64,000 nucleotides of DNA, from assembly GCF_030519375.1 (NCBI RefSeq), contig NZ_JAUMKB010000014.1, positions 1 to 64,000 on the forward strand. The letters are read 5' to 3'. The notes below the pieces were generated by a model. The model worked only from the letters and a program-made list of their open reading frames with translations. It was not told the origin of the DNA and made no database searches. This document shows, piece by piece, positions 1-8,979 of the stretch; position 1 is the stretch's first letter; each line of letters opens with the position of its first letter. This DNA comes from Mucilaginibacter tolerans (GTDB taxonomy: Bacteria; Bacteroidota; Bacteroidia; Sphingobacteriales; Sphingobacteriaceae). Position numbers and translations under genes: made by a program.

Positions 1-594
1 ACGCTTAGCGCAGGAACGCTGACCCCGGCATTTGCCAGCGGAACGACCAGTTATACGGCCAGTGTGAGCAATGCAACGACGAGCATTACCGTTACCCCAA
101 CCACCACAGACGCCAATGCGACAGTAACGGTAAATGGCAATGCAGTAACATCGGGAACGGCGTCCGGACCGGTCACTTTAAATGTTGGCACCAATACCAT
201 CACAACCGTTGTGACGGCTCAGGACGGAACAACCCAAACAACCTATTCGGTTACAGTGACCCGTGCAGCCTCGGCAACAGCAACGTTATCGAACCTGACG
301 CTTAGCGCAGGAACGCTGACCCCGGCATTTGCCAGCGGAACGACCAGTTATACGGCCAGTGTGAGCAATGCAACCACGAGCATTACCGTCACCCCAACCA
401 CCTCGGATGCCAATGCGACAGTAACCGTGAATGGCAATCTGGTAACATCGGGAACTCCGTCCGGACCAATCGCTCTGAGTGTCGGCGCCAATACCATCAC
501 AACCGTTGTGACGGCCCAGGACGGAACAACCCAAACAACCTACACGGTTACAGTAACCCGTGCGGCATCGGCAGTAGCGACTTTGTCCAACTTA
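1..594 (+). repeat. Two nearly identical 297-bp tandem coding repeats
   Basis: Bases 1-297 and 298-594 are consecutive copies of one adhesin repeat unit of 99 codons. Their first 77 bases are identical (1-77 and 298-374) and the rest differs at scattered sites. Later repeats in the same gene share the protein pattern but not the DNA, so this pair is a recent duplication or homogenised by recombination. Confidence 0.85.
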
Positions 595-3500
595 ACTATA
601 AGCACGGGCACACTTGCTCCACCCTTTGCCAGCGGTACCACCAGTTATGCTGCCAGTGTGAGCAATGCAACGGCCAGTATAACTGTTACTCCAACAGCGA
701 CAGATGCAATTTCGACAATAACAGTCAATGGCACAGGGGTAGTATCAGGTAACGCATCGGCACCTATTGCATTAAGTGTAGGGAATAATGTAATTTCCGT
801 TGTAGTGACGGCACAGGACGGAATAACAACCGATACCTATACAATAGCGGTATCAAGAGCACCATCCTCAATCGTAACGTTAAGTAACCTGACCATTAGT
901 TCAGGTACGCTGATACCTGTTTTTAATAATTCGACATTAAGCTATGTAGCCAGCGTGAGCAATGCAACAACCAGTGTTACTGTCACCCCAACAGCGTCTG
1001 ATGTTACGGAGATTATCGCAGTAAATAGCCTGCCGGTTATCTCTGGAAATCCATCGTTACCGATACCACTAAATGTCGGGTCAAATGTGATCAGTATATT
1101 GGTTACGGCGCAGAATGGATCAACAACTACTTATTCAATTACTGTAACAAGAGGGCCTTCACCAGATGCAACACTATCAAACCTGACGATAAGCAGCGGT
1201 ACGCTTATACCTGTATTTGTAAGTGCTATTACCAATTACACAGCAGTTGTGCCCAACGCAACATCAAGTATCACTGTAACGCCAACTGCTAACAATGCTA
1301 ATGCAACAGTAACAGTAAATGGTGTGCCTGTAACAAGTGGAACAGCGTCCGCAGCGGTTGGCCTCAATGTGGGAACTAATACAATTACCACAATTGTGAC
1401 AGCTCAGGATGGTACAACTACTGATACATACACAATTGTTGTTACGCGCGCGCCTTCATCCAATGCAACATTATCTAACCTGACGCTCAGTTCAGGTACA
1501 CTTAATCCGGCTTTTGCAAGTGGAACTAATGTTTACACATCAAGTGTGGCTAATACGATTGCCAGCATCACCCTGACACCAACTGCCTCGGATGCAACAG
1601 CTACAATAACAGTTAACGGCGCTGCGGTTTCTTCTGGTTCTGCATCGGGCCCGATTCCATTAATAGTGGGCCCGAATCTGATAACGGTGGTCGTTACGGC
1701 TCAGGACGGTATTACAAAAAATACCTATTTGGTTACTGTCACCCGTGCACAGTCTTCTATAGCTACATTGTCCAACTTAACCATCAGTTCAGGTACGTTA
1801 ACACCTGCTTTTGCGAGCGGAACCACAACTTATACGGCTAATGTCACCAATGCAACAACCAGTATTACTGTAACACCAACGACGACTGTTTCCACAGCTA
1901 CTGTGACCGTAAATGGAACACCTGTAATAAGCGGTACAGCATCCGGTGCTATTCCTTTGGTTGTTGGGCCGAATACCTTAACAGTAATAGTTACTGCACA
2001 GGACGGTGTCACATCGGGTACTTACACAGTTACCGTAACACGCGCGCCGTCGTCAATAGCTACTTTAAGCAACCTGACGCTCAGTTCGGGCACATTGGTT
2101 CCAGCCTTTGCTAGCGGCACAACCAGTTATAGCGCAAGCGTAGCAAATACAATCACCAGTATCACGGTAACGCCAACAACAACAGATGCAACTGCAACCG
2201 TAACAGTTAATGGGACAGCAGTGACGAGCGGAACAGCCTCAAATGCTGTTAACCTGAATGTCGGTGCTAATACAATCACAACGATTGTCACTGCACAGGA
2301 TGGCACAACCACCGATACTTATACAATAGTAGTTAACAGGGCGCCATCATCTACTGCATCACTAAGTAATCTTACTTTAAGCTCTGGGTCGTTGACACCG
2401 GTATTCTCAAGTGCCACGCTCAGCTATGTAGCAGGGGTAAGCAACACAACCACAAGTATCACGGTAACACCCACGGTAACAGATCCGACAGCAACAGTGA
2501 CTGTCAACGGCGCAGCGGTAGCAAGCGGTTCAGCATCCGGATCTATTCCTTTGGCAATCGGACCCAATACAGTTACCGTTTTAGTAACTGCACAGGACGG
2601 CACTACAAAAACTACTTATACTGTAGTGGTTACCCGCACAGCATCATCTACGGCTACCTTGAATAATCTGACAATAAGCTCGGGTACGCTCGCACCTAAT
2701 TTTAATACCTCAGTTACCAGCTATGCAGTAAGCGTGCCTAACACGGTGAGCAGCGTTACCGTAACGCCTACAGCGACTGACCCTAACGCGACCATAACTG
2801 TAAATGGTAGTGCCGTAGCATCGGGGAGCCCTTCAGGTTCTATTCCGTTGCAGGTAGGTAGTAATATTGTTAATGTGGTGGTAACAGCTCAGGATGGTAC
2901 TACAGTTACTTATACAATTACTGTGTCGCGTACGCCGGCAAACGCTGTGGTATTGGCCAACCTGACCATTAGTTCCGGCTCGCTTGCACCTGATTTCTCA
3001 GGCACTGTTTTCAGCTATGCATCCGCGGTAGCGAATACTACTACCAGTTTAACGGTGACTGCTACAACAAGCGATCCAACAAATACCATTACTATTAATG
3101 GCGTCCAAACGGGTTCCGGCACACCCTCAGCACCTATATCGTTAAACATTGGGGCCAATGTAATTACAGTTATTGTGTCAGCAGGTGGTGCATCTACATC
3201 GTATACTATAACGGTTGCCAGGGCGGGAACAACTATCGCAACGCTCAGTAACCTGTCACTAAGCCACGGAACGTTAAAGCCCACATTCTCGAGCAGCACC
3301 AGGAGCTATACCGCCGATGTTGATTACGGCGTAAGTTCAATCACTGTAACTCCAACTACAACTGATGCAGGCGCCACGATTAAGGTAGATGGTGTTGTAG
3401 CTAATAACGGCCAGCCAAGCCAGGTAATTGATCTCTCACCGGGTGAAAATACCATTACGGTTGATGTGCTGGCTCAGGATGGTATCACAACAGTAACCTA

Positions 3501-3804
3501 TACAGTTGTTGTGACCAGGAATGTGCCACAGAATGATGTAATAGCAAATAACCTGCTGACTCCTAACGGGGATGGTAAAAATGATACCTGGTTTATTAAA
3601 AATATTGATCTGTTTCCCAATAATACGGTTACTGTATTCGACCACTCAGGCAAAGTGTTGTACACTAAAAAGGGATACAGCAATGATTGGGATGGAAATT
3701 ATAACGGACAACCATTGAAAGAGGACACCTATTATTATGTAATTGATCTGGGACCGGGTGACAAAAAGATTAAGGGATATATTACAGTAATAAAAAGGCG
3801 GTAA
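1..3804 (+). CDS. Giant cadherin-like repeat adhesin, T9SS cargo (5' end outside window)
   Basis: The frame is open from base 1, so this is the C-terminal part of a larger surface protein. About 1180 residues consist of Thr/Ser/Val-rich beta-sandwich repeats of roughly 90-99 residues: eleven whole copies plus one cut by the window edge. Each carries a TLSNLT..SGTL motif, then ITVTPT, a TVNG turn, and VTAQDG..TYT. This matches the cadherin-like beta-sandwich family (Pfam PF12733). The last ~90 residues (LLTPNGDGKNDTW, then VTVFDHSGKVLY and WDGNYNGQPL) form a CHU_C / gliding-motility-associated C-terminal domain, which in this phylum directs export by the type IX secretion system. Function is inferred to be a SprB-like surface adhesin or filament. 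The PorP/SprF gene 36 bp downstream is the usual partner. The first two DNA repeats are almost identical, and copies further downstream have diverged. Family assignment is firm; ligand and true length are unknown. Confidence 0.9.
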   Translation, partial: TLSAGTLTPAFASGTTSYTASVSNATTSITVTPTTTDANATVTVNGNAVTSGTASGPVTLNVGTNTITTVVTAQDGTTQTTYSVTVTRAASATATLSNLTLSAGTLTPAFASGTTSYTASVSNATTSITVTPTTSDANATVTVNGNLVTSGTPSGPIALSVGANTITTVVTAQDGTTQTTYTVTVTRAASAVATLSNLTISTGTLAPPFASGTTSYAASVSNATASITVTPTATDAISTITVNGTGVVSGNASAPIALSVGNNVISVVVTAQDGITTDTYTIAVSRAPSSIVTLSNLTISSGTLIPVFNNSTLSYVASVSNATTSVTVTPTASDVTEIIAVNSLPVISGNPSLPIPLNVGSNVISILVTAQNGSTTTYSITVTRGPSPDATLSNLTISSGTLIPVFVSAITNYTAVVPNATSSITVTPTANNANATVTVNGVPVTSGTASAAVGLNVGTNTITTIVTAQDGTTTDTYTIVVTRAPSSNATLSNLTLSSGTLNPAFASGTNVYTSSVANTIASITLTPTASDATATITVNGAAVSSGSASGPIPLIVGPNLITVVVTAQDGITKNTYLVTVTRAQSSIATLSNLTISSGTLTPAFASGTTTYTANVTNATTSITVTPTTTVSTATVTVNGTPVISGTASGAIPLVVGPNTLTVIVTAQDGVTSGTYTVTVTRAPSSIATLSNLTLSSGTLVPAFASGTTSYSASVANTITSITVTPTTTDATATVTVNGTAVTSGTASNAVNLNVGANTITTIVTAQDGTTTDTYTIVVNRAPSSTASLSNLTLSSGSLTPVFSSATLSYVAGVSNTTTSITVTPTVTDPTATVTVNGAAVASGSASGSIPLAIGPNTVTVLVTAQDGTTKTTYTVVVTRTASSTATLNNLTISSGTLAPNFNTSVTSYAVSVPNTVSSVTVTPTATDPNATITVNGSAVASGSPSGSIPLQVGSNIVNVVVTAQDGTTVTYTITVSRTPANAVVLANLTISSGSLAPDFSGTVFSYASAVANTTTSLTVTATTSDPTNTITINGVQTGSGTPSAPISLNIGANVITVIVSAGGASTSYTITVARAGTTIATLSNLSLSHGTLKPTFSSSTRSYTADVDYGVSSITVTPTTTDAGATIKVDGVVANNGQPSQVIDLSPGENTITVDVLAQDGITTVTYTVVVTRNVPQNDVIANNLLTPNGDGKNDTWFIKNIDLFPNNTVTVFDHSGKVLYTKKGYSNDWDGNYNGQPLKEDTYYYVIDLGPGDKKIKGYITVIKRR

Positions 3805-3840
3805 ATGGAATAGGGGTAAGACCAAACTTTAAACGACAAG

Positions 3841-4809
3841 ATGCTGAATCATCATAATATTTATAATAATAAGAGAACTTATAAAACGATCAGGGCATTG
3901 GCGGTCACCTGCCTAGTGGTAATTACATTGGCCGGCAATAGTGCTTACGCGCAATTGACCAATATCCAGTCGATCTATTTTCAGAATCAATATTTGGCCA
4001 ACCCGGCCATGGCCGGCATAGAAAAGCAGCTAAACCTGAATATGGATTACCACCAGCAGTGGATAGGGGTACCTGGAAGCCCCACATTAACGACCTTTAC
4101 AGCTGATTTTAACTCGGGTAATAAAGTAGGATTGGGTTTAAACGTTTATGGTAATAGCTCAGGTTTGATTAACAGGACCCGGGTAATGGGTACTTATGCT
4201 TATCACATACCTTTAAATGATAAAGGAGCTAAATTGAGCCTGGGCTTATCGATTGGTTTCAGTGATGCCCATATCAACGAAAGCAATGTTGTAGGCGACC
4301 AGGGGGATTTGGCAGTATCCCAGTTTAACAGCCATGGTGTTTATGCGGACGGCGATTTGGGGATGGCTTATACCAGTCCAAAGTTTAATGCGCAGTTTTC
4401 ATTACCTAACCTCAAGAGAGCGTTCTTTCAGAACCAGGCAGATGCGGTAGATGTTGAAGCATCTACTTTTTATGCGGCAATGAGTTATAAGATACAATTA
4501 ACTTATGCTAACAACTACAGTATTTTTAGTATCGAACCGAAAGTTGCCTATCGTGGTGTAATGGGGTACAGTAATGTTTTTGACGTCGGTTTTAATTTAT
4601 ACAGAACAACTTTTGAAGACAACTACCAGTTAAACCTTCAGGGAATATATCATAGCGATAACAGCCTTTCATGGGGTTTCGGGATCGATTATCACACACT
4701 GGGGTTGTTGTTCACGTATACTTATAATACCGGTCAACTAAGCAGCTATGCCAACAATACCTTTGAATTGGGTATCAGTTTGAAACTGTTTAAAAAGGCA
4801 ACCCTTTAA
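3841..4809 (+). CDS. PorP/SprF family type IX secretion membrane protein
   Basis: A 322-residue outer-membrane beta-barrel protein. An N-terminal signal peptide ends near AYAQ (residue 37). The family hallmark follows: a YFQNQYLANPAMAG segment, then YHQQWIGVPGSPTL, and many alternating hydrophobic strands ending in FELGISLKLF. This is the PorP/SprF family (TIGR03519). In Flavobacterium johnsoniae, SprF is needed to put the adhesin SprB on the cell surface. The gene follows a cadherin-like adhesin with a gliding-type C-terminal domain by 36 bp, the standard operon pair, so it probably serves as the surface anchor or export partner of that adhesin. Its end faces the trehalase gene convergently with only 23 bp between; I see no clear terminator there. 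Confidence 0.9.
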   Translation: MLNHHNIYNNKRTYKTIRALAVTCLVVITLAGNSAYAQLTNIQSIYFQNQYLANPAMAGIEKQLNLNMDYHQQWIGVPGSPTLTTFTADFNSGNKVGLGLNVYGNSSGLINRTRVMGTYAYHIPLNDKGAKLSLGLSIGFSDAHINESNVVGDQGDLAVSQFNSHGVYADGDLGMAYTSPKFNAQFSLPNLKRAFFQNQADAVDVEASTFYAAMSYKIQLTYANNYSIFSIEPKVAYRGVMGYSNVFDVGFNLYRTTFEDNYQLNLQGIYHSDNSLSWGFGIDYHTLGLLFTYTYNTGQLSSYANNTFELGISLKLFKKATL

Positions 4810-4832
4810 GACTTACAAAGAAAACTGTTCGC

Positions 4833-6398
4833 TTATAAATTATCCATGTGATATTTGTTCAACAGATTCAGTAGTACGCCGTTTGTCCACCCGAAACCAT
4901 CCTGTAAAGGGTATTCGCCACCACCCGCTTTTACATCAGTGTCCAGTACGTTATATTTTTCCATCAGCTTGCCCGTTGAGTTAAAAACCCGGATATTGGT
5001 ACCTATCCATGATTCGGCTACCGAGCGTGCAAGTCCCGAATAACTATATTTATTTAAGCCGTCGATAGCCATATATTGTAATGGAGCCCAGGCGTTCGGG
5101 CTGTCCCATTGCTGGCCGGAGCGCCTAAATGTGGTAACCAATCCGCCTGGTTTTAGAAATTTTGTCCTTAGCGCTGAGGCTACTTTTGCAGCTTGTCTGG
5201 CATCTGCAATTTTAAATTCAAGAGGGAATGTCCCCGCGAGTGTTTGGTGCGGTGTGATTTGCCTGGTTTTCCAGTTATAATCCATAAACCAGCCAAGTTT
5301 TTCATTCCAACTGTACTTTAAGATGGCCTTTTTGCGCAAAAGAGCTTTAGTCGTATATTCCCTGTATTTAAGGCCATTACCCTGCAGGTGGTATGAGTTT
5401 GCGATTGAGAGCTCCAAATGATAAAGCAAACAGTTTAGATCAACAGGCACAATAAATGTGGTTTGAATGGTTTCCAGCTTGCCTGTGGTGTCCATCCAAC
5501 GCGTACTAAAATCCCACCCTGATTCCGCTGCAGCGCGGATATTCCGGTAGAAGTCACTCAATTTTTGTTTAGTCAACTTACCCGCGTCTACATCTTTTTT
5601 ATAGGATTCTTCTCGCGGCAGATCCGAATCGTCCCAATATCGATTCAATAATTCCCCGTCCTTCATGCGCACCACCATTCGATAGGCCTCGCCGGGTTTC
5701 ACTTTTTCAGCGCCATTCATCCAGAAATGATATTCCTTTATCAACTCAGGCTGATATTTTACGAATACCCCATCGCCCTCATCTTTGGCCAGCAGATCAA
5801 GCATCATTGAAAAGAACGGCGGTTGTGAACGTGTCAGATAATAGGTACGGGTTCCGTTAGGTATAAAACCGTATTTATCAAGCATATAGGCAAAATTGCC
5901 TATCATGTTATGGATAATCTCTGTTTGATGGCTTTCTTGCAAACCAAGCATGGTAAAATAAGAGTCCCAATAGTAGGTTTCTCTGAAGCGCCCGCCAGGC
6001 ACCACAAAATCATTTGGTAATGGTATTAAAGAGGACCATTTAGAAACAGTGTCATGCTTACGGTAAAGCACGTGCCACAGCGTATCGATATGTTTTCGGA
6101 TGCCAAGCGATACATCTGTTTTGAAAACAGCTGAATTACCGCCTGGAATTATGAAGTTTTCAATAACAAACTGTTTTAAATCAAAGCCTGGCTTATCCTT
6201 TTGGTCTTTATAATCCTTTATTATTAGTTCCGGGTCACGTCGTGGAGTGGCATCAACAAAGGTTTTATTATCTGGAAAGATGTCCGATAGCTGCACGGCC
6301 TCAAATAAACCCGGAAAAAATTGACGGGGCGTATTTATCTGAGCATATGAAATGCCAAAAACAACAAATAGAAATAGCGTTAATAACAGTTTTTTCAT
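4833..6398 (-). CDS. treA: Periplasmic trehalase, GH37
   Basis: A 521-residue trehalase that splits alpha,alpha-trehalose into two glucose molecules. A signal peptide (residues 1-20, ending SYAQ) puts it in the periplasm. Both GH37 signatures are present: PGGRFRETYYWDSYF at 134-148 and QWDSPNAWAPLQ at 430-441. The candidate general acid is Asp296 in SGWDFSTRW and the candidate base is Glu495 in GGGEYPLQDGFGWTNG, corresponding to D312 and E496 of E. coli TreA. Length and motif order are normal for the family. It stands alone on the minus strand, but the neighbouring SusCD island also encodes a GH65-like enzyme, another family that includes trehalose-active members, so the two may act on related alpha-glucosides. 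The family call is firm. The symbol follows the exported form; no experimental specificity can be read from sequence. Confidence 0.93.
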   Translation of the reverse strand: MKKLLLTLFLFVVFGISYAQINTPRQFFPGLFEAVQLSDIFPDNKTFVDATPRRDPELIIKDYKDQKDKPGFDLKQFVIENFIIPGGNSAVFKTDVSLGIRKHIDTLWHVLYRKHDTVSKWSSLIPLPNDFVVPGGRFRETYYWDSYFTMLGLQESHQTEIIHNMIGNFAYMLDKYGFIPNGTRTYYLTRSQPPFFSMMLDLLAKDEGDGVFVKYQPELIKEYHFWMNGAEKVKPGEAYRMVVRMKDGELLNRYWDDSDLPREESYKKDVDAGKLTKQKLSDFYRNIRAAAESGWDFSTRWMDTTGKLETIQTTFIVPVDLNCLLYHLELSIANSYHLQGNGLKYREYTTKALLRKKAILKYSWNEKLGWFMDYNWKTRQITPHQTLAGTFPLEFKIADARQAAKVASALRTKFLKPGGLVTTFRRSGQQWDSPNAWAPLQYMAIDGLNKYSYSGLARSVAESWIGTNIRVFNSTGKLMEKYNVLDTDVKAGGGEYPLQDGFGWTNGVLLNLLNKYHMDNL

Positions 6399-6670
6399 AC
6401 TTATAATCGTATTGTAATTAGGTGTTAGGATTGGAAACTATTTATTCCGGGTCAGAAATTGGTAAAATATTACTAATGAGCAAGGTATAAAGAATTTCTA
6501 ATTAAGAGTTTGAAGTATGTTTTTTATAAAAAAAATATGAATAAAAACGACCTTCCTAGTGCACTATTCATGTTTTTGATTGATAAAATTTAAAATACTT
6601 TTTATCATTTTTAAGCAGAAACTCATTTTTTAAATATAGATTTAGGCATCTAAAAACCATTGGTCTCGAC
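6399..6670. other. Divergent intergenic region, trehalase / regulator
   Basis: This very AT-rich gap separates divergent genes and must hold both promoters. I could not identify a convincing TAnnTTTG box for either gene. A weak inverted repeat, GATAAAA (6582-6588) with TTTTATC (6600-6606), lies about 65 bp upstream of the regulator start. Confidence 0.35.
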
Positions 6671-8299
6671 ATGAGAATACTTTTATTAACCCTGTTCCTG
6701 TCATTTCTCGGATATTCAGCATACTCATCCACAAAAATAGATAGCATTTTAGCTCAATTAAAAGTTGAATTATCCCGGAAAAATATATATGATGATAAAA
6801 AAGAGCTCCGGATCAAGGCACTGAAAGCCAAATTAGAAAGCACGCCTCAAACTAGTTTTAATACCCAATATGATCTTTGTGATAAATTATATGAAGAGTA
6901 TAAAGTTTACCAGTTCGATTCAGCATATTTTTATACGCAGAAGCTTCTTGACATAAGCAGGAGTATAAAAAATGTGTCAAAAGAGAATGAAACTCGAATA
7001 AAAGTTGGTTTTCTCCTGGTGTCTGCCGGAATGTTCAAAGAGAGTTTCGATTGTTTAAACCATATCAATGTGAGCTCTCTTCATGATAGCTCTAAACGTG
7101 AATACTATAGCATAAAATCACGGGCATTCTCTGATCTTGCTGAATATAATAGTGATAAAAACTATTCGCCATCGGATAAAGCTCAGGCAATTAAATATAT
7201 AGATTCAGCCATCGCCCTTTCCAAGCCAAATTCTTTTGATTGGCTCTATAGTCAGGGCGATAAACAGGTGATTTTGTCACAGTTGCAACAACCCTCACCA
7301 TATTTTATCAAGTTGCTGGATAGCTATACCATAAGCGAACATCACAGAGCGATGGTATCAACCGGTCTGAGTTTTTTCTATAATAAGCCGAACCAATATG
7401 ATCAACGGGTCTATTTGATGGCAGTCGGGGCTATAAATGACATTCGGTCATCAACTAAAGAAACATTGGCATTATTTAAACTAGGTCAGGAGTTGTACCA
7501 AAATGGCAATGTTCAGGACGCCTATACTTTTATTAAGCAGGCCATGGACGATGCCCAGTTTTACGGGGCCAGATTGCGCAAAATAAAGATTGGAGCCGTA
7601 TTACCCGTTGTTTCAGCGCAAATCAATATCGCCACCGAAAAGGAGAAGAATAAGTTCCTGGTTTATTTCTTGTCCATTGCAGTGGTGGCCATTTTAATTT
7701 CTCTTGTGTCATTTATTGTATTTATCCAGCTGAAACGGTTGAAGGTTAAAGAAAAGATAATCGAGGAAAAGAATACACTACTTGAAAAGATAAATGAAAA
7801 ACTGATAGAAGACACTCATATCAAAGAAGAATATATAGGCTACTTCTTTAATGTAATATCCGGATACATATTGAAGCTTGAAAAGCTCAAACGAAATGTC
7901 GAGCGAAAGATCACTATTAAAAAGTATGATGATGTTTTATTGTCTGTAAATGAGATAAATATAAAAAAAGAGCGGGAAACTCTATTTTATACCTTCGATC
8001 ATATATTTCTTAAAATCTTCCCCAATTTTATCAGTGCGTTTAATTCGCTTTTTAAAAAAGAAGACCAGATTTGGCCGAAAGATAACGAGGTATTAAATAC
8101 TGATTTGCGAATATTCGCATTGATGCGACTTGGTATAAGTGACGTAGAAACAATTGCCAATATTCTGGAATACTCCGTAAATACCATCTACGTTTACAAG
8201 ATGCGCATTAAAGCCAAGGCGCTTGTGCCAAGTGATGAATTCGATCACCGGATCATGGATATTAAGGCTATTGAGGTGCCCGGCAAGGGACAGGAATAA
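6671..8299 (+). CDS. Membrane TPR / HTH regulator of the DUF6377 type
   Basis: A 542-residue protein. It has a signal peptide or first membrane anchor (residues 1-20), a mostly helical TPR-like region to about residue 320, one strong transmembrane helix at about 329-353, a charged coiled coil (KEKIIEEKNTLLEKINEKL) and a cytoplasmic C-terminal region. The last ~60 residues (LRIFALMRLGISDVETIANI, then YSVNTIYVYKMRIKAKA) resemble the LuxR-like helix-turn-helix seen at the end of DUF6377 proteins of Bacteroidota. The design suggests sensing outside or in the membrane and DNA binding at the inner face. It lies directly upstream of a SusC/SusD operon on the same strand, so it is a likely local regulator of that operon. 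This is inference from position; no ligand can be named. Confidence 0.75.
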   Translation: MRILLLTLFLSFLGYSAYSSTKIDSILAQLKVELSRKNIYDDKKELRIKALKAKLESTPQTSFNTQYDLCDKLYEEYKVYQFDSAYFYTQKLLDISRSIKNVSKENETRIKVGFLLVSAGMFKESFDCLNHINVSSLHDSSKREYYSIKSRAFSDLAEYNSDKNYSPSDKAQAIKYIDSAIALSKPNSFDWLYSQGDKQVILSQLQQPSPYFIKLLDSYTISEHHRAMVSTGLSFFYNKPNQYDQRVYLMAVGAINDIRSSTKETLALFKLGQELYQNGNVQDAYTFIKQAMDDAQFYGARLRKIKIGAVLPVVSAQINIATEKEKNKFLVYFLSIAVVAILISLVSFIVFIQLKRLKVKEKIIEEKNTLLEKINEKLIEDTHIKEEYIGYFFNVISGYILKLEKLKRNVERKITIKKYDDVLLSVNEINIKKERETLFYTFDHIFLKIFPNFISAFNSLFKKEDQIWPKDNEVLNTDLRIFALMRLGISDVETIANILEYSVNTIYVYKMRIKAKALVPSDEFDHRIMDIKAIEVPGKGQE

Positions 8300-8979
8300 G
8301 CTCTTCTTTAAAAAAGAATAATCGTGTGATTTTAATATCTTTTAGTGCGCTGAACGGCAGTTTACCTCGTGATAGCCAATTGATATTTTGTTAAATTAAT
8401 ATTGAGATGGGTTATTAAATACCTTTTCTCACTAAATTTAGTTTATATTTTCTCCAATAGTTTTATTTGTAAGTTCCTTAATATTAGGTATTTGTATTTA
8501 AAAAATGCAGATTTTTCTTATATTCTCCAAAAACAAATAGGTAATCTTAGAGCGTATGTATTACTTTGCTCTAGATGGGTAGGTGATGTAATGAAAAAGT
8601 TGCTTGTAATTTTAAAAATTAGTAACTTAGATTATATCGGATTTCCCCTAATAACCAATTAACCAAATAAAATAATTTACCGGCACAGAAGTGCGCATCA
8701 CTTAATTCATTTATTGTAATGCTTTTTGCTTGCAGTTTTGATTTTAAGAATTTAAGTAAACCAGGGAGTATACCAGCTATACCGTGGCAATATTTTTATC
8801 AACCAATTTGTAAACCAATCAGCTAATGAAAAATAGAAAGGACAGTAATAATCCGCCATAGCAACTGGCTGAACGTAAACTAGTTATATTATAATATTTC
8901 ATCTCAAAATATTTATAACAATAGGTTTACGAAGGCTATAAATAACTAACTAATCAATAAACCGTTCAACCCAAATTTT
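8300..8979. other. 680-bp non-coding region upstream of susC
   Basis: A long AT-rich leader without a credible gene. The only sizeable reading frame (8402-8662, 86 codons) has low-complexity Phe/Leu/Ile/Asn content and no family resemblance. Features seen are an imperfect inverted repeat at 8889-8918, a weak TTCTTT/AAAGAA hairpin at 8304-8318 just after the regulator stop, and an 11-codon frame at 8826-8861. The size suggests a long 5' UTR or regulator binding region for susCD. No promoter box fits the consensus well. Confidence 0.5.
8889..8918. promoter_or_regulatory. Inverted repeat upstream of susC, possible operator
   Basis: TTATAATATTT (8889-8899) faces AAAATATTTATAA (8906-8918) across a 6-bp spacer, about 60 bp before the susC start. 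It could be a regulator site or a leader hairpin. The region is very AT-rich, so chance is a real alternative. Confidence 0.3.

Noticed and set aside
8402-8662. 86-codon frame in the gap before susC
   Set aside because: AT-driven composition, no recognisable domain, no promoter, and codon use unlike neighbouring genes.
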